Source of the DNA: Micromonospora costi
Lineage (GTDB): Bacteria; Actinomycetota; Actinomycetes; Mycobacteriales; Micromonosporaceae
Reading direction: 5' to 3'
Assembly: GCF_003626655.1 (NCBI RefSeq)
Contig: NZ_RBAN01000001.1
Span: forward strand, 62,001 to 126,000
DNA length: 64,000 nt
Positions 56,765 through 64,000 of the stretch are shown one piece after another; within the stretch, counting starts at the first letter, position 1, and every line of letters starts with the position of its first letter. Below the pieces are notes generated by a model, which saw only the letters and a program-made list of their open reading frames with translations, was not told where the DNA came from and ran no database searches. The translations under genes were made by a program, and so were the position numbers.

Positions 56765-57586
56765 TCAGGCGCGCGCAGCGACCAGCGCGGCGGCCATCGC
56801 CTCGCGGGGCGCCGGCACGCCGGTGAACTGCTCGAACTGCCCGACGGCCTGGGCCAGCAGCAGGTCGAGCCCGGAGACGATCCGGCACCCGGCGGCAGTC
56901 GCGGCGGCGGCCAGCGGGGTCGGCCAGGGGTCGTAGAGCGCGTCGAAGACCACCGTCCCCGGCCGGAACGCGCCCTCCGCGGCGAGCGGGTCGGCGACCC
57001 CCTTCGGCACGGTCGAGACCACCACGTCGGCGCCCAGGTGCGGGGCCGCGTCGGCCCACGCCGCGCCCGCGACCGGCACGCCGACCGCGCCGGCCACCGG
57101 CCGCAGCTCGTCGACGGCCGCGGCGCGGCGGGCCACCACGGTCACCGACCGGGCGTCGAGGCGGGCGGCCGCGGCGAGGGCCGCCCGCGCCGTGCCGCCC
57201 GCGCCCAGCACCGTCACGACGGCGCCGGGCCGGACACCGGCCCGCCCCAGCACCTCGACCATGCCGGTCACGTCGGTGTTGTCGGCGTACCAGCTGCCGT
57301 CCGGGCGGCGTACCAGCGTGTTGGCCGCGCCGACCGCGCGGGCGACCGCCGAGGCGGCGTCGGCCACCGCGAGCGCCGCCTCCTTGCCCGGCATGGTCAC
57401 CGACAGCCCGGCCCACTCCGGGCCCAGGCCGGCCACGAGGCCCGGCAGCTCCGACTCCGCGCACTCGATCCGGTCGTACGACCAGCCGGCCAGCCCCGCC
57501 GCCGCGTAGCCGGCGTTGTGGATCACCGGGGAGAGGGAGTGCGCGATCGGCTTGCCGAGCACCGCCGCCCGCCGTGGCGTCGCCAT
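56765..57586 (-). CDS. aroE: Shikimate dehydrogenase
   Basis: Reduces 3-dehydroshikimate with NADPH. The 273-residue protein shows the shikimate-binding AAVLGKPIAHSLSPVIHNAG, LSVTMPGKEAAL (catalytic Lys), the NTDVTGM segment and the NADP loop VTVLGAGGTARAALAAA. Its ATG overlaps the mltG stop by one base (TGATG). The other aro genes of this window (aroC, aroK, aroB, aroQ) begin 14 kb downstream, beyond the polysaccharide island. Confidence 0.96.
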   Translation of the reverse strand: MATPRRAAVLGKPIAHSLSPVIHNAGYAAAGLAGWSYDRIECAESELPGLVAGLGPEWAGLSVTMPGKEAALAVADAASAVARAVGAANTLVRRPDGSWYADNTDVTGMVEVLGRAGVRPGAVVTVLGAGGTARAALAAAARLDARSVTVVARRAAAVDELRPVAGAVGVPVAGAAWADAAPHLGADVVVSTVPKGVADPLAAEGAFRPGTVVFDALYDPWPTPLAAAATAAGCRIVSGLDLLLAQAVGQFEQFTGVPAPREAMAAALVAARA

Positions 57587-58782
57587 CAGATGATCCCGGC
57601 CTCCCGGGCCTTGGCCTCGTTCCGCTGGTGCTGCTCGTACGTGTCCGCGAACGCGGAGTGCCCCTGCTTGTCGATGGCCACGAAGAACAGCCACTTGCCG
57701 GGCGGCGGGTCCATGGCCCCCGCCATGGCCTCCTTGCCCGGGTTGTTGATCGGCGTGGGGACGAGGCCCTTGAGCTTCCGGTTGTACGGGTTCTTCGGGT
57801 TGTCCAGGTCGGCGGGCGTCATGTCCTTGGACGCCTTGGTCTGCTGGCCGGTCGCCTCGAGGTAGTAGTTGACCGTGACGTCCATCTCCAGGCAGCCGCA
57901 CGGGAACTCGCCGTAGACCCGGTTGTAGGCCACGCGGGCGACCTTGCCGAGGTCGTCCTTGTTGCCGGCCTCGGCCTGCGCCAGCGACGCGACGACCAGC
58001 GCCTCGTACGGGGTGATGCCGCCCCGCTCCTTCTGCACCCGGTCGGCGAACTCCATCTGCCCGGTCACCGAGAGGAAGTTGTCGACCATCAGCTTGAGGA
58101 TGCTCTCCGCGGTGGCCTTCGGCGGGATCTCGTACGTGTCCGGGTAGAGGAAGCCCTCGATCGACGGCTTGACCTTCTTGCCGTCACTGCGCTTGAACCA
58201 CCAGTCCGGCACGCCGAGCGCGAGGGGGTCCTTCGCGGCGGTCTCGAACTCCTTGACCGGGATGTCGGTCTTCTCCGAGAGCAGCTTGTAGACGTTCTTG
58301 GCGGTGCGGCCCTCGGGGATGGTGATCCCGTTGACGATCTTGTTCTTCAGGTCGAGCAGCGCCGTGACCGCGTGCGCGCCGCTCATCTGCTTGCGCAGCT
58401 TGTACGTCCCCGGCTGGATGTTCTTGCTGCGCGAGTTCTCCGCGGCCGCCTCGATGAACGCCTTGGAACTCTTCACCACGCCGGCGCTGTAGAGCGCGTC
58501 GGCCATGTCGGCGATCAGCGCGCCCTGTTTGATCTCGACGGTGACCTCGCCGGTGCCCGCCCCGTCGTAGTCGGGGGTGACGAAGTAGCTCTGGACCCGG
58601 TCGAACCCGTAGAACGCGCCGCCCCCGATGCCGCCGAGCAGGACGAGGGCGAGCAGCAGCGCCAGGACGGTCTTGCCCCGCCCGCCGGACTTGCCGTTGC
58701 GCTTGCGGACGAAGCCGCGCCGGTGCCGGCCCTTCTGCCCCCGCTCCGGCTCATCGAAGCCCAGGTCCAGTTCGTCGATCAT
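57586..58782 (-). CDS. mltG: Endolytic murein transglycosylase MltG
   Basis: Membrane enzyme that cleaves nascent peptidoglycan strands, setting glycan length. A Lys/Arg-rich cytoplasmic tail (1-37), one membrane helix (~38-60, VLALLLALVLLGGIGGGAFYG), a LysM-like region (VTVEIKQGALIADMADAL) and the YceG catalytic domain: ITIPEGRTAKNVYKLL, GFLYPDTYEIP, YEALVVASLAQAEAG with the catalytic Glu, VAYNRVYGEF and PTPINNPGKEAM are present in 398 residues. It stands between ruvX and aroE, overlapping both by one base; this order is conserved in actinobacteria. Confidence 0.96.
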   Translation of the reverse strand: MIDELDLGFDEPERGQKGRHRRGFVRKRNGKSGGRGKTVLALLLALVLLGGIGGGAFYGFDRVQSYFVTPDYDGAGTGEVTVEIKQGALIADMADALYSAGVVKSSKAFIEAAAENSRSKNIQPGTYKLRKQMSGAHAVTALLDLKNKIVNGITIPEGRTAKNVYKLLSEKTDIPVKEFETAAKDPLALGVPDWWFKRSDGKKVKPSIEGFLYPDTYEIPPKATAESILKLMVDNFLSVTGQMEFADRVQKERGGITPYEALVVASLAQAEAGNKDDLGKVARVAYNRVYGEFPCGCLEMDVTVNYYLEATGQQTKASKDMTPADLDNPKNPYNRKLKGLVPTPINNPGKEAMAGAMDPPPGKWLFFVAIDKQGHSAFADTYEQHQRNEAKAREAGII

Positions 58783-59240
58783 CAGGTCCGCCTCCGCTGC
58801 GCGTCCAGCCAGCTCTGCAGGATCTCGACCGCGGCGGCCTGGTCGACCACCGCGCGTTGACGTTTGCCTCGGACACCACGTTCGGCCAGCCTACGAGAAG
58901 CCACGACCGTCGACATCCTCTCGTCGGTGAGCGTTACCGGGACAGGCGCTATTACATCGGCCAACCGGTCAGCGTACGCCGTCACCTGGACGGCGGCCGG
59001 CCCGTGCCGGCCCGCGAGGTTGACCGGAAGGCCGACGACGACCTCGACGGCCTCGTGCTCGGCGACCAGGGCGGCCAGCTCGGCGAGGTCGCTGGGAACG
59101 GCGTCGGGCGCCGCCGTGCGGTCCCGGGCGAGGGTGACGAGCGGGGTGGCCAGCACGCCGTGCGGGTCCGACCGGGCGACGCCCACCCGGACCTGACCGA
59201 CGTCCACGCCGAGCCGGACCCCACGCGACAACTCAGTCAC
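58782..59240 (-). CDS. ruvX: RuvX/YqgF-family nuclease (pre-16S rRNA processing / Holliday-junction resolvase-like)
   Basis: A 152-residue RNase H-fold protein: [18 protein letters not shown] with the first catalytic Asp, [16 protein letters not shown] and [15 protein letters not shown] with the later acidic residue, and [16 protein letters not shown] at the end. The family has been linked both to Holliday-junction cleavage and, more convincingly, to 16S rRNA 5'-end maturation. It follows alaS by 72 nt across a terminator and overlaps mltG by one base. Confidence 0.95.
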   Translation of the reverse strand: MTELSRGVRLGVDVGQVRVGVARSDPHGVLATPLVTLARDRTAAPDAVPSDLAELAALVAEHEAVEVVVGLPVNLAGRHGPAAVQVTAYADRLADVIAPVPVTLTDERMSTVVASRRLAERGVRGKRQRAVVDQAAAVEILQSWLDAQRRRT

Positions 59241-59266
59241 CGGTGGTCACTCCCCCGGTGTGACGA

Positions 59267-59296
59267 GCCAGGGCGGACCGTCCGGTCCGCCCTGGC
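59267..59296 (-). terminator. Terminator hairpin after alaS
   Basis: A 13-bp perfect stem with a GTCC loop (arms GCCAGGGCGGACC and its complement) lies 16 nt downstream of the alaS stop and before ruvX. There is no T tract, as usual for GC-rich actinobacteria; it may allow partial read-through into ruvX-mltG-aroE. Confidence 0.65.
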
Positions 59297-59312
59297 CGCG
59301 TATGGTGGCCCA

Positions 59313-61991
59313 TCACGCCTCGGAGATCGCCTTCTCGACGGTGAGGAGCAGGTTCGGCGCCTCGGCCGCCGGCAGGCCACCGCCCTGCGCCAGGTCGGGG
59401 CTGCCACCTCCGCGGCCCGAGAAGGCCGCCTTCACCAGGTCGGACGCGGCCAGACCCCGGGAACGGGCCGCCTGGTTCACCGCGACCACGAGCGACGCCT
59501 TGCCGTTGGCGCGGGCCGCCACGGCCACCACGGCCGGCTTCGCCGGATCGATCTTGCCCCGGATCTCCTGGGCGAGGGTCCGCACGTCGTTGCCGGCCGC
59601 GCCCTCCGGCGCCTCCGTGCCGACGTACGCGACCCCGCGCACGTCCCGGGCCTGCGCGGCGAGCGCCCCCGCCCCGCCCAGCACCAGCTGCGCGCGGAGC
59701 TTCTCCAGCTCCTTCTCGGCGTCGCGCAGCTGGGTGACGGTCTGCTCCACCCGGTCGGCGACCTGCTCCGACGGCACCCGGTACAGCTCGGCGAGGCGGG
59801 AGACCAGCAGGTGCTCGCGGGCCAGGAAGTTGAACGCGTCCATCCCGACCAGCGCCTCGACCCGGCGGACGCCGGACCCGATGGACGACTCGGAGAGGAT
59901 CTTCACGAGGCCGAGCTGCGCGGAGCGGGCCACGTGCGTGCCGCCGCACAGCTCCCGGGCGTAGTCGCCGACCTCGACGACCCGCACGTGCTCGCCGTAC
60001 TTCTCACCGAACAGCGCCATCGCGCCGATCCGCCGCGCCTCGTCCAGCGACGTGATGAAGGCGTGCACCTCCAGGTCGGCCAGCAGCACCTCGTTGACCT
60101 GCTGCTCGACGTCGCGCAGGACGCTCGGCGCCACGCCGGTGGGGGTGTTGAAGTCGAAGCGCAGCCGGCCGGGCGCGTTCAGCGACCCGGCCTGGGTGGC
60201 CGACTCGCCGAGGAAGTTGCGCATGGTCTGGTGCACGAGGTGCGTGGCCGTGTGCGAACGGGAGATGGCCCGCCGCCGGCTCGTGTCGATCTCGGCGAAG
60301 CCGGTCTCCCCCGGGCGCACCTCACCCCGGACCACCCGGGCCCGGTGCACGATGAGGCCCGGCACCGGCTGCTGGACGTCGAGCACCTCGAGCTGACCCT
60401 CGCCGACCGTGATCAGGCCGTGGTCGGGCTGCTGACCGCCGCCCTCGGCGTAGAAGGGGGTGGTGTCGAGCACCAGCTCGACCGTCTCCCCCTCGGTCGC
60501 CCCGCCCAGCGGACCCGCGGCCCCGAGCAGCGCCCGGATCCGCGACTCGCGGGACACCTCGCTGTAGCCGGTGAACTCCACCGGGCCGCCCGCGTCCAGC
60601 ACCGCCCGGTACGCCGACAGGTCGGTGTGCCCGGTCTTGCGGGCCTGCGCGTCCGCCTTGGCCCGGGCCCGCTGGTCGGCCATCAGCCGGCGGAAGCCCT
60701 CGGCGTCCACCTGCAGGCCCTGCTCGGCCGCGATCTCCAGGGTCAGGTCGATGGGGAAGCCGTACGTGTCGTGCAGCTGGAACGCCTTCTCGCCGGAGAG
60801 GGCGGCGCCACCGGCGCTGCGGGTCTCCGCGATCGCGGTGTCCAGGATCGTGGTGCCGGCGCGCAGCGTGGAGAGGAAGGCGTCCTCCTCCGCGTACGCG
60901 TAGTCGGCGATCCGGTCGAAGTCCTCGGCCAGCTCCGGGTACGACGGCGCCATGCAGTCGCGGGCCACCGGAAGCAGCTCGGGCAGCGCCCGCTCCTGCC
61001 AGCCCAGCAGCCGCACCGCCCGGATCGCCCGGCGCATGATGCGGCGCAGCACGTAGCCGCGCCCCTCGTTGGACGGGGTCACGCCGTCGCCGATCAGCAT
61101 CAGCGCGGTCCGCACGTGGTCGGCGACCACGCGCAGCCGCACGTCGTCCGGGTGCGACTCGCTGGCCACGTGGCTGGAGCCGGCGCCGTACCGCTTGCCG
61201 GTCAGCTCGGCCGCCCGGGCCAGGATCGGCCGGACCTCGTCGATCTCGTAGAGGTTGTCGACGCCCTGGAGGATCGAGGCCATCCGCTCCAGGCCCATGC
61301 CGGTGTCGATGTTCTTGGCGGGCAGGTCGCCGAGGATCGGGTAGTCCTCCTTGGTGGTGCCCGGACCCCGCTCGTACTGCATGAAGACGAGGTTCCAGAA
61401 CTCCATGTAGCGGTCCTCGTCGACCGCCGGGCCGCCCTCCTGGCCGTACTGGGGGCCGCGGTCGTAGAACAGCTCGGAGGACGGGCCGCACGGGCCGGGG
61501 ATGCCCATCGACCAGAAGTTGTCCGCCTTGCCGCGGCGGACGATCCGCTCGGCCGGAATCCCCACCGAGCGCCAGATCTCGAACGCCTCGTCGTCGTCGA
61601 GGTAGACCGTCGGCCAGATCCGCTCGGGGTCGAGGCCGAACCCGCCGTCGGCGACGGACTTGGTGACGAGGTCCCAGGCGAGCGGGATCGCGCCCGCCTT
61701 GAAGTAGTCACCGAAGGAGAAGTTGCCGTTCATCTGGAAGAACGTGCCGTGCCGGCTGGTCTTGCCGACCTCGTCGATGTCCGGGGTGCGGATGCACTTC
61801 TGCACGCTGACGGCGCGCGGGTACGGCGGCGTCTGCTGGCCCAGGAAGTAGGGGACGAACTGCACCATGCCGGCGTTGACGAACAGCAGGTTCGGGTCGC
61901 TGATGGCGGGCAGCGGAGCGGACGGCACCACGACGTGGCCGTTCGCCTCGAAGTGGGCGAGGTACCGCCGCTTGATCTCCGCCGTCTTCAT
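59313..61991 (-). CDS. alaS: Alanyl-tRNA synthetase
   Basis: Charges tRNA-Ala. The 892-residue class II enzyme has motif 1/2 in the N-terminal catalytic domain ([34 protein letters not shown]), the editing domain (~560-730) with the zinc motifs SHTATHLVH and [13 protein letters not shown], and the C-Ala domain with [14 protein letters not shown] near the end. The ATG overlaps the stop of the small membrane-protein gene upstream (ATGA). All functional motifs are intact. Confidence 0.98.
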   Translation of the reverse strand: MKTAEIKRRYLAHFEANGHVVVPSAPLPAISDPNLLFVNAGMVQFVPYFLGQQTPPYPRAVSVQKCIRTPDIDEVGKTSRHGTFFQMNGNFSFGDYFKAGAIPLAWDLVTKSVADGGFGLDPERIWPTVYLDDDEAFEIWRSVGIPAERIVRRGKADNFWSMGIPGPCGPSSELFYDRGPQYGQEGGPAVDEDRYMEFWNLVFMQYERGPGTTKEDYPILGDLPAKNIDTGMGLERMASILQGVDNLYEIDEVRPILARAAELTGKRYGAGSSHVASESHPDDVRLRVVADHVRTALMLIGDGVTPSNEGRGYVLRRIMRRAIRAVRLLGWQERALPELLPVARDCMAPSYPELAEDFDRIADYAYAEEDAFLSTLRAGTTILDTAIAETRSAGGAALSGEKAFQLHDTYGFPIDLTLEIAAEQGLQVDAEGFRRLMADQRARAKADAQARKTGHTDLSAYRAVLDAGGPVEFTGYSEVSRESRIRALLGAAGPLGGATEGETVELVLDTTPFYAEGGGQQPDHGLITVGEGQLEVLDVQQPVPGLIVHRARVVRGEVRPGETGFAEIDTSRRRAISRSHTATHLVHQTMRNFLGESATQAGSLNAPGRLRFDFNTPTGVAPSVLRDVEQQVNEVLLADLEVHAFITSLDEARRIGAMALFGEKYGEHVRVVEVGDYARELCGGTHVARSAQLGLVKILSESSIGSGVRRVEALVGMDAFNFLAREHLLVSRLAELYRVPSEQVADRVEQTVTQLRDAEKELEKLRAQLVLGGAGALAAQARDVRGVAYVGTEAPEGAAGNDVRTLAQEIRGKIDPAKPAVVAVAARANGKASLVVAVNQAARSRGLAASDLVKAAFSGRGGGSPDLAQGGGLPAAEAPNLLLTVEKAISEA

Positions 61992-62293
61992 CGCTGGTGT
62001 TCCTCCGGAAAGATTTCTCGGTCGCCGATCCGCGGGTCCTCCCGCAGGTCGGCGAACTGGTCGTCGAACGCCTCACCGTGGGCGAACGCCTCGTGGATCT
62101 CCTGCTCGCGCTCGGCCATCCCGACCCGGACGTCCTCCACGAAGCTACGTAGCGACCCGACAAGGCCGCCAGCGGATTGCGACACCGTGCTCGCGATGCC
62201 GGCCGGAGTGTACGACTGCGCGGTGCGGGTGGCCTTGCGGACCACCACCACCCCGACGGCCAGCCCGACGCCGAGCCAGAACAAGCGTCTCAT
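61988..62293 (-). CDS. Small membrane protein of unknown function
   Basis: A 101-residue protein: one N-terminal membrane helix ([18 protein letters not shown], residues ~4-21), then an amphipathic helix ([19 protein letters not shown]) and an acidic C-terminal part ([14 protein letters not shown]). It corresponds to the small actinobacterial proteins found regularly upstream of alaS (DUF6167-like). The function is unknown. It overlaps alaS by 4 nt and follows the DUF948-like gene by 30 nt, so all three are probably one transcript. Confidence 0.75.
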   Translation of the reverse strand: MRRLFWLGVGLAVGVVVVRKATRTAQSYTPAGIASTVSQSAGGLVGSLRSFVEDVRVGMAEREQEIHEAFAHGEAFDDQFADLREDPRIGDREIFPEEHQR

Positions 62294-62323
62294 GCCCCTC
62301 GTACCTCCTGGTCGCCCGGCCGG

Positions 62324-62785
62324 TCAGCGCTCGGCGCGCCGGGTGGCGCGCCGCTGCTGCTTGATGACGTCGCGCACCTCGCGCTCGGTCTCGGCGTGCC
62401 GGCGGGCCGCGGCCGCCTTCCGGACGCCGTAGCCGAAGGCCGCGACCTTGACGAGCGGGTTCGCGGCGGCGGCGGAGACCACGGCGACCAGGTTCGCGAC
62501 GTTGGCGGTGACGTTCTGGGCGTGACCGGTCATCGTGTCGACCTTCGCGAGCTGGAGGTTGACACCGTCGAGCGAGGTCTGCACCTGCTCCAGCGTGGTG
62601 TTGACGTTCCTCACCGTGGTGTTCACGTCACCGAGCAGCGGCGCCGTCCGGTCGTTCAGGTCGTTGATCATCCGGGTGGTGGCGTCCACCGTGTGCCGCA
62701 GCCGCAGGATGGGCAGGGTCAGGATCAACACCAGCATCGCGAACGCGATCGCCGCGATCAGCGCCGCGACCTCCAAAATGCCCAC
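62324..62785 (-). CDS. DUF948-like membrane protein
   Basis: A 153-residue protein with an N-terminal membrane helix (VGILEVAALIAAIAFAMLVL, residues ~1-24) followed by a long coiled coil rich in Asn/Thr/Asp/Val (LRHTVDATTRMINDLNDRT; TTLEQVQTSLDGVN) and a basic C-terminus. This is the DUF948 layout. The function is unknown; such proteins are thought to be envelope-associated. The GTG at 62785 has AGGAGG 6 nt upstream and starts the helix. The 152 nt upstream (62786-62937) hold no gene. Confidence 0.78.
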   Translation of the reverse strand: MGILEVAALIAAIAFAMLVLILTLPILRLRHTVDATTRMINDLNDRTAPLLGDVNTTVRNVNTTLEQVQTSLDGVNLQLAKVDTMTGHAQNVTANVANLVAVVSAAAANPLVKVAAFGYGVRKAAAARRHAETEREVRDVIKQQRRATRRAER

Positions 62786-62937
62786 GCCTGTCCTCCTAAG
62801 CAGAGTTCCGCCGAACCGGACGACCCCGGAACGCGCGACCCGTCGTACCCCGGACCGCCGCATCGTGACCGTCACCGGTCAGCGGGAGCAGGCGGCCCCG
62901 CCAGCCCCAGACCCTACCGTCCGTGATGGAAATCGGC

Positions 62938-64000
62938 TCACGACGGTGAAGGTGTCAGTTCACCCAGCGGATCCGCCGTCAACGTCGGGAACGGATCCTC
63001 GCCGGTGAGTGACGGGTCGGTGCTGGGCAGGGGCCGGGTCCGCTCGTCGTCGATCGCGTTGCGGACCTTCACCGACACCAACGACCCGGCGCACTCCCCC
63101 GCAGCGGCCGACGGGTCGGGAGACGGCACGATGGCCGGCTCGCCGTCGACGGGCGGGGGCACGCAGGCCGGCGGGCGCACCCACAGGTCGAGGGTCAGCT
63201 CGTCCCGCCGCCAGCAGGTGTAGCTGCCCTTCTCCTGCTGCTCCGGGCACCGGGCCACCTTCCACGGGCGCCACCCGTCCTGCCGCAACGCGTCCTCGTA
63301 GACCTTGACGGTCTCCTCGGGCGGTCGCTCCGAGGTGACCGTGCGCTCCCGCAGGCGGCACTCCAGCAGGCACCACCGGCTGCCGCTGACGTCGTCGACC
63401 GTCTTCGTGGCCGCCCAGCCGGGCACGGCCAGTTCGTCGAGGGTGTCGAACACCGGGTCGCGACTCAGCGTCCGGAAACCGAAGTAGAGCGGCACCGCAC
63501 CGAGCAGGACCAGGCTGACCAGCGCCAGGACCGCCATCCGCAGCCGGCGGCGTTCCCGCATCTGCCGGCGCAGTTCGGAACGGGCGCCGCGTAGCCCGCC
63601 CTCGTCCGGTGTGGTGTCGTCCCCGGCGCCGTCGGAGTCGGCGGCGCGGCGCAGGGGCGGGCCGTCCACCGGTTCCGGGGCCGGCGGCGCGGGCGGCGGT
63701 ACGACGGCGGCGGCGCGGGCGACCGCGGGCGGGTCGGCCGGGGCGGCGGCCGGGATCGGCGAGACGCCGGACGGCTCGGGCCGGCCCGGTTCCCGCTGCG
63801 GCGGCAGCGCCCGACCGGCCACCCGGTCCTCGGGAGCGGGTCGCCCGGCGCCGGGGACGCGGGCGGCCGCGGCGGCTCCGACCGCGGCGGCGCCGGCGGC
63901 CGCGCCGGGGCGGGGGCCAGGGCGGCCGTGGTCGTCGGGCGCGGGCGGGCGACCGGGACCGTCGGGTCTCGGCCGTCCGGCCGGTTCGGGGCCGGGCCGC
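62938..64000 (-). CDS. Proline-rich single-pass membrane protein, 5' end outside the window
   Basis: The frame is open from 62938 to the right edge, so the N-terminus may lie outside; the first in-frame start inside the window is a GTG at 63822 (294 residues). The cytoplasmic part is Pro/Ala/Gly-rich and disordered, with a basic RRQMRERRRLR segment before a single membrane helix (MAVLALVSLVLLGAVPLYFG). The external domain has Cys pairs (WCLLECRLRE, CPEQQEKGSYTCWRR) and a Pro/Ser/Thr-rich tail. No known domain was recognised. The Cys-rich external domain may hold two disulfides. Confidence 0.7.
   Translation of the reverse strand, partial: RPGPEPAGRPRPDGPGRPPAPDDHGRPGPRPGAAAGAAAVGAAAAARVPGAGRPAPEDRVAGRALPPQREPGRPEPSGVSPIPAAAPADPPAVARAAAVVPPPAPPAPEPVDGPPLRRAADSDGAGDDTTPDEGGLRGARSELRRQMRERRRLRMAVLALVSLVLLGAVPLYFGFRTLSRDPVFDTLDELAVPGWAATKTVDDVSGSRWCLLECRLRERTVTSERPPEETVKVYEDALRQDGWRPWKVARCPEQQEKGSYTCWRRDELTLDLWVRPPACVPPPVDGEPAIVPSPDPSAAAGECAGSLVSVKVRNAIDDERTRPLPSTDPSLTGEDPFPTLTADPLGELTPSPS

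Noticed and set aside
58857..62432. A 1191-codon plus-strand open frame across ruvX and alaS
   Set aside because: It is a GC-rich shadow of alaS and ruvX, which have all family motifs on the minus strand; its translation is Arg/Ala/Gly/Val-rich and matches nothing.

Overview
The window is high-GC DNA with the gene content and order of a filamentous actinobacterium. BldD, mIHF, actinobacterial-type PriA, CoaBC and septum-formation lipoproteins, plus dispersed palindromic intergenic repeats, suggest Micromonosporaceae (Micromonospora or Salinispora-like); the family call is an inference. Nearly all genes lie on the minus strand. Only a pair of lipoprotein paralogues (12990-14844) and bldD (37534-38022) are on the plus strand. 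Many operons are joined by 4-nt ATGA/GTGA or 1-nt TGATG/TAATG stop-start overlaps.

Layout from left to right. 1-1968: a TrmH-family methyltransferase cut by the window edge, then rplT-rpmI-infC behind an attenuator-like leader; infC appears to start at an ATC codon. 2000-2500: gene-free, holding palindromic repeats. 2529-6457: PH-like membrane protein, DMT transporter, hisG, hisE and an alpha/beta hydrolase. 6464-11022: ribD-ribE-ribM-ribBA-ribH under an FMN riboswitch. 11111-12749: a REC-GGDEF protein and rpe. 12990-14844: two septum-formation lipoproteins. 14897-17951: rsmB, fmt and def. 17997-20333: a cytochrome P450 and a cytidylate-kinase-like/ParB-like fusion. 20526-26238: priA, metK, coaBC, rpoZ, a degenerate gmk and mihF. 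26417-37245: the pyrimidine locus pyrR-pyrB-pyrC-carA-carB-pyrD-pyrF with bioA embedded, preceded by a probable PyrR-binding mRNA loop. 37534-42801: bldD, nusB, efp, aroQ, aroB, aroK and aroC.

42880-56607 is the accessory part: a roughly 14 kb exopolysaccharide locus lying between aroC and aroE. It encodes a secreted GH26-like glycosidase, a secreted beta-propeller protein, a Wzz-like chain-length protein with a decayed kinase domain, a Wzy-like polymerase, a Wzx-like flippase, a sulfotransferase, an APH-fold kinase, a PssD/PssE-type glycosyltransferase pair, a GT2 glycosyltransferase and a methyltransferase. Together these suggest a Wzx/Wzy-exported, sulfated and perhaps methylated or phosphorylated polysaccharide with its own trimming enzyme. 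No initiating phosphoglycosyltransferase is present. 56765-64000 returns to conserved genes: aroE, mltG, ruvX, alaS, two small membrane proteins and a proline-rich membrane protein cut by the right edge.

The most unusual points are the sulfotransferase-containing polysaccharide island between aro genes, the guanylate-kinase-like protein without a P-loop lysine or LID, the kinase/ParB fusion, the Wzz protein with an erased Walker A motif, a Gly/Ser insertion in CarB, and at least three families of long inverted repeats in the intergenic spaces. No tRNA, rRNA, IS element or CRISPR array was seen.
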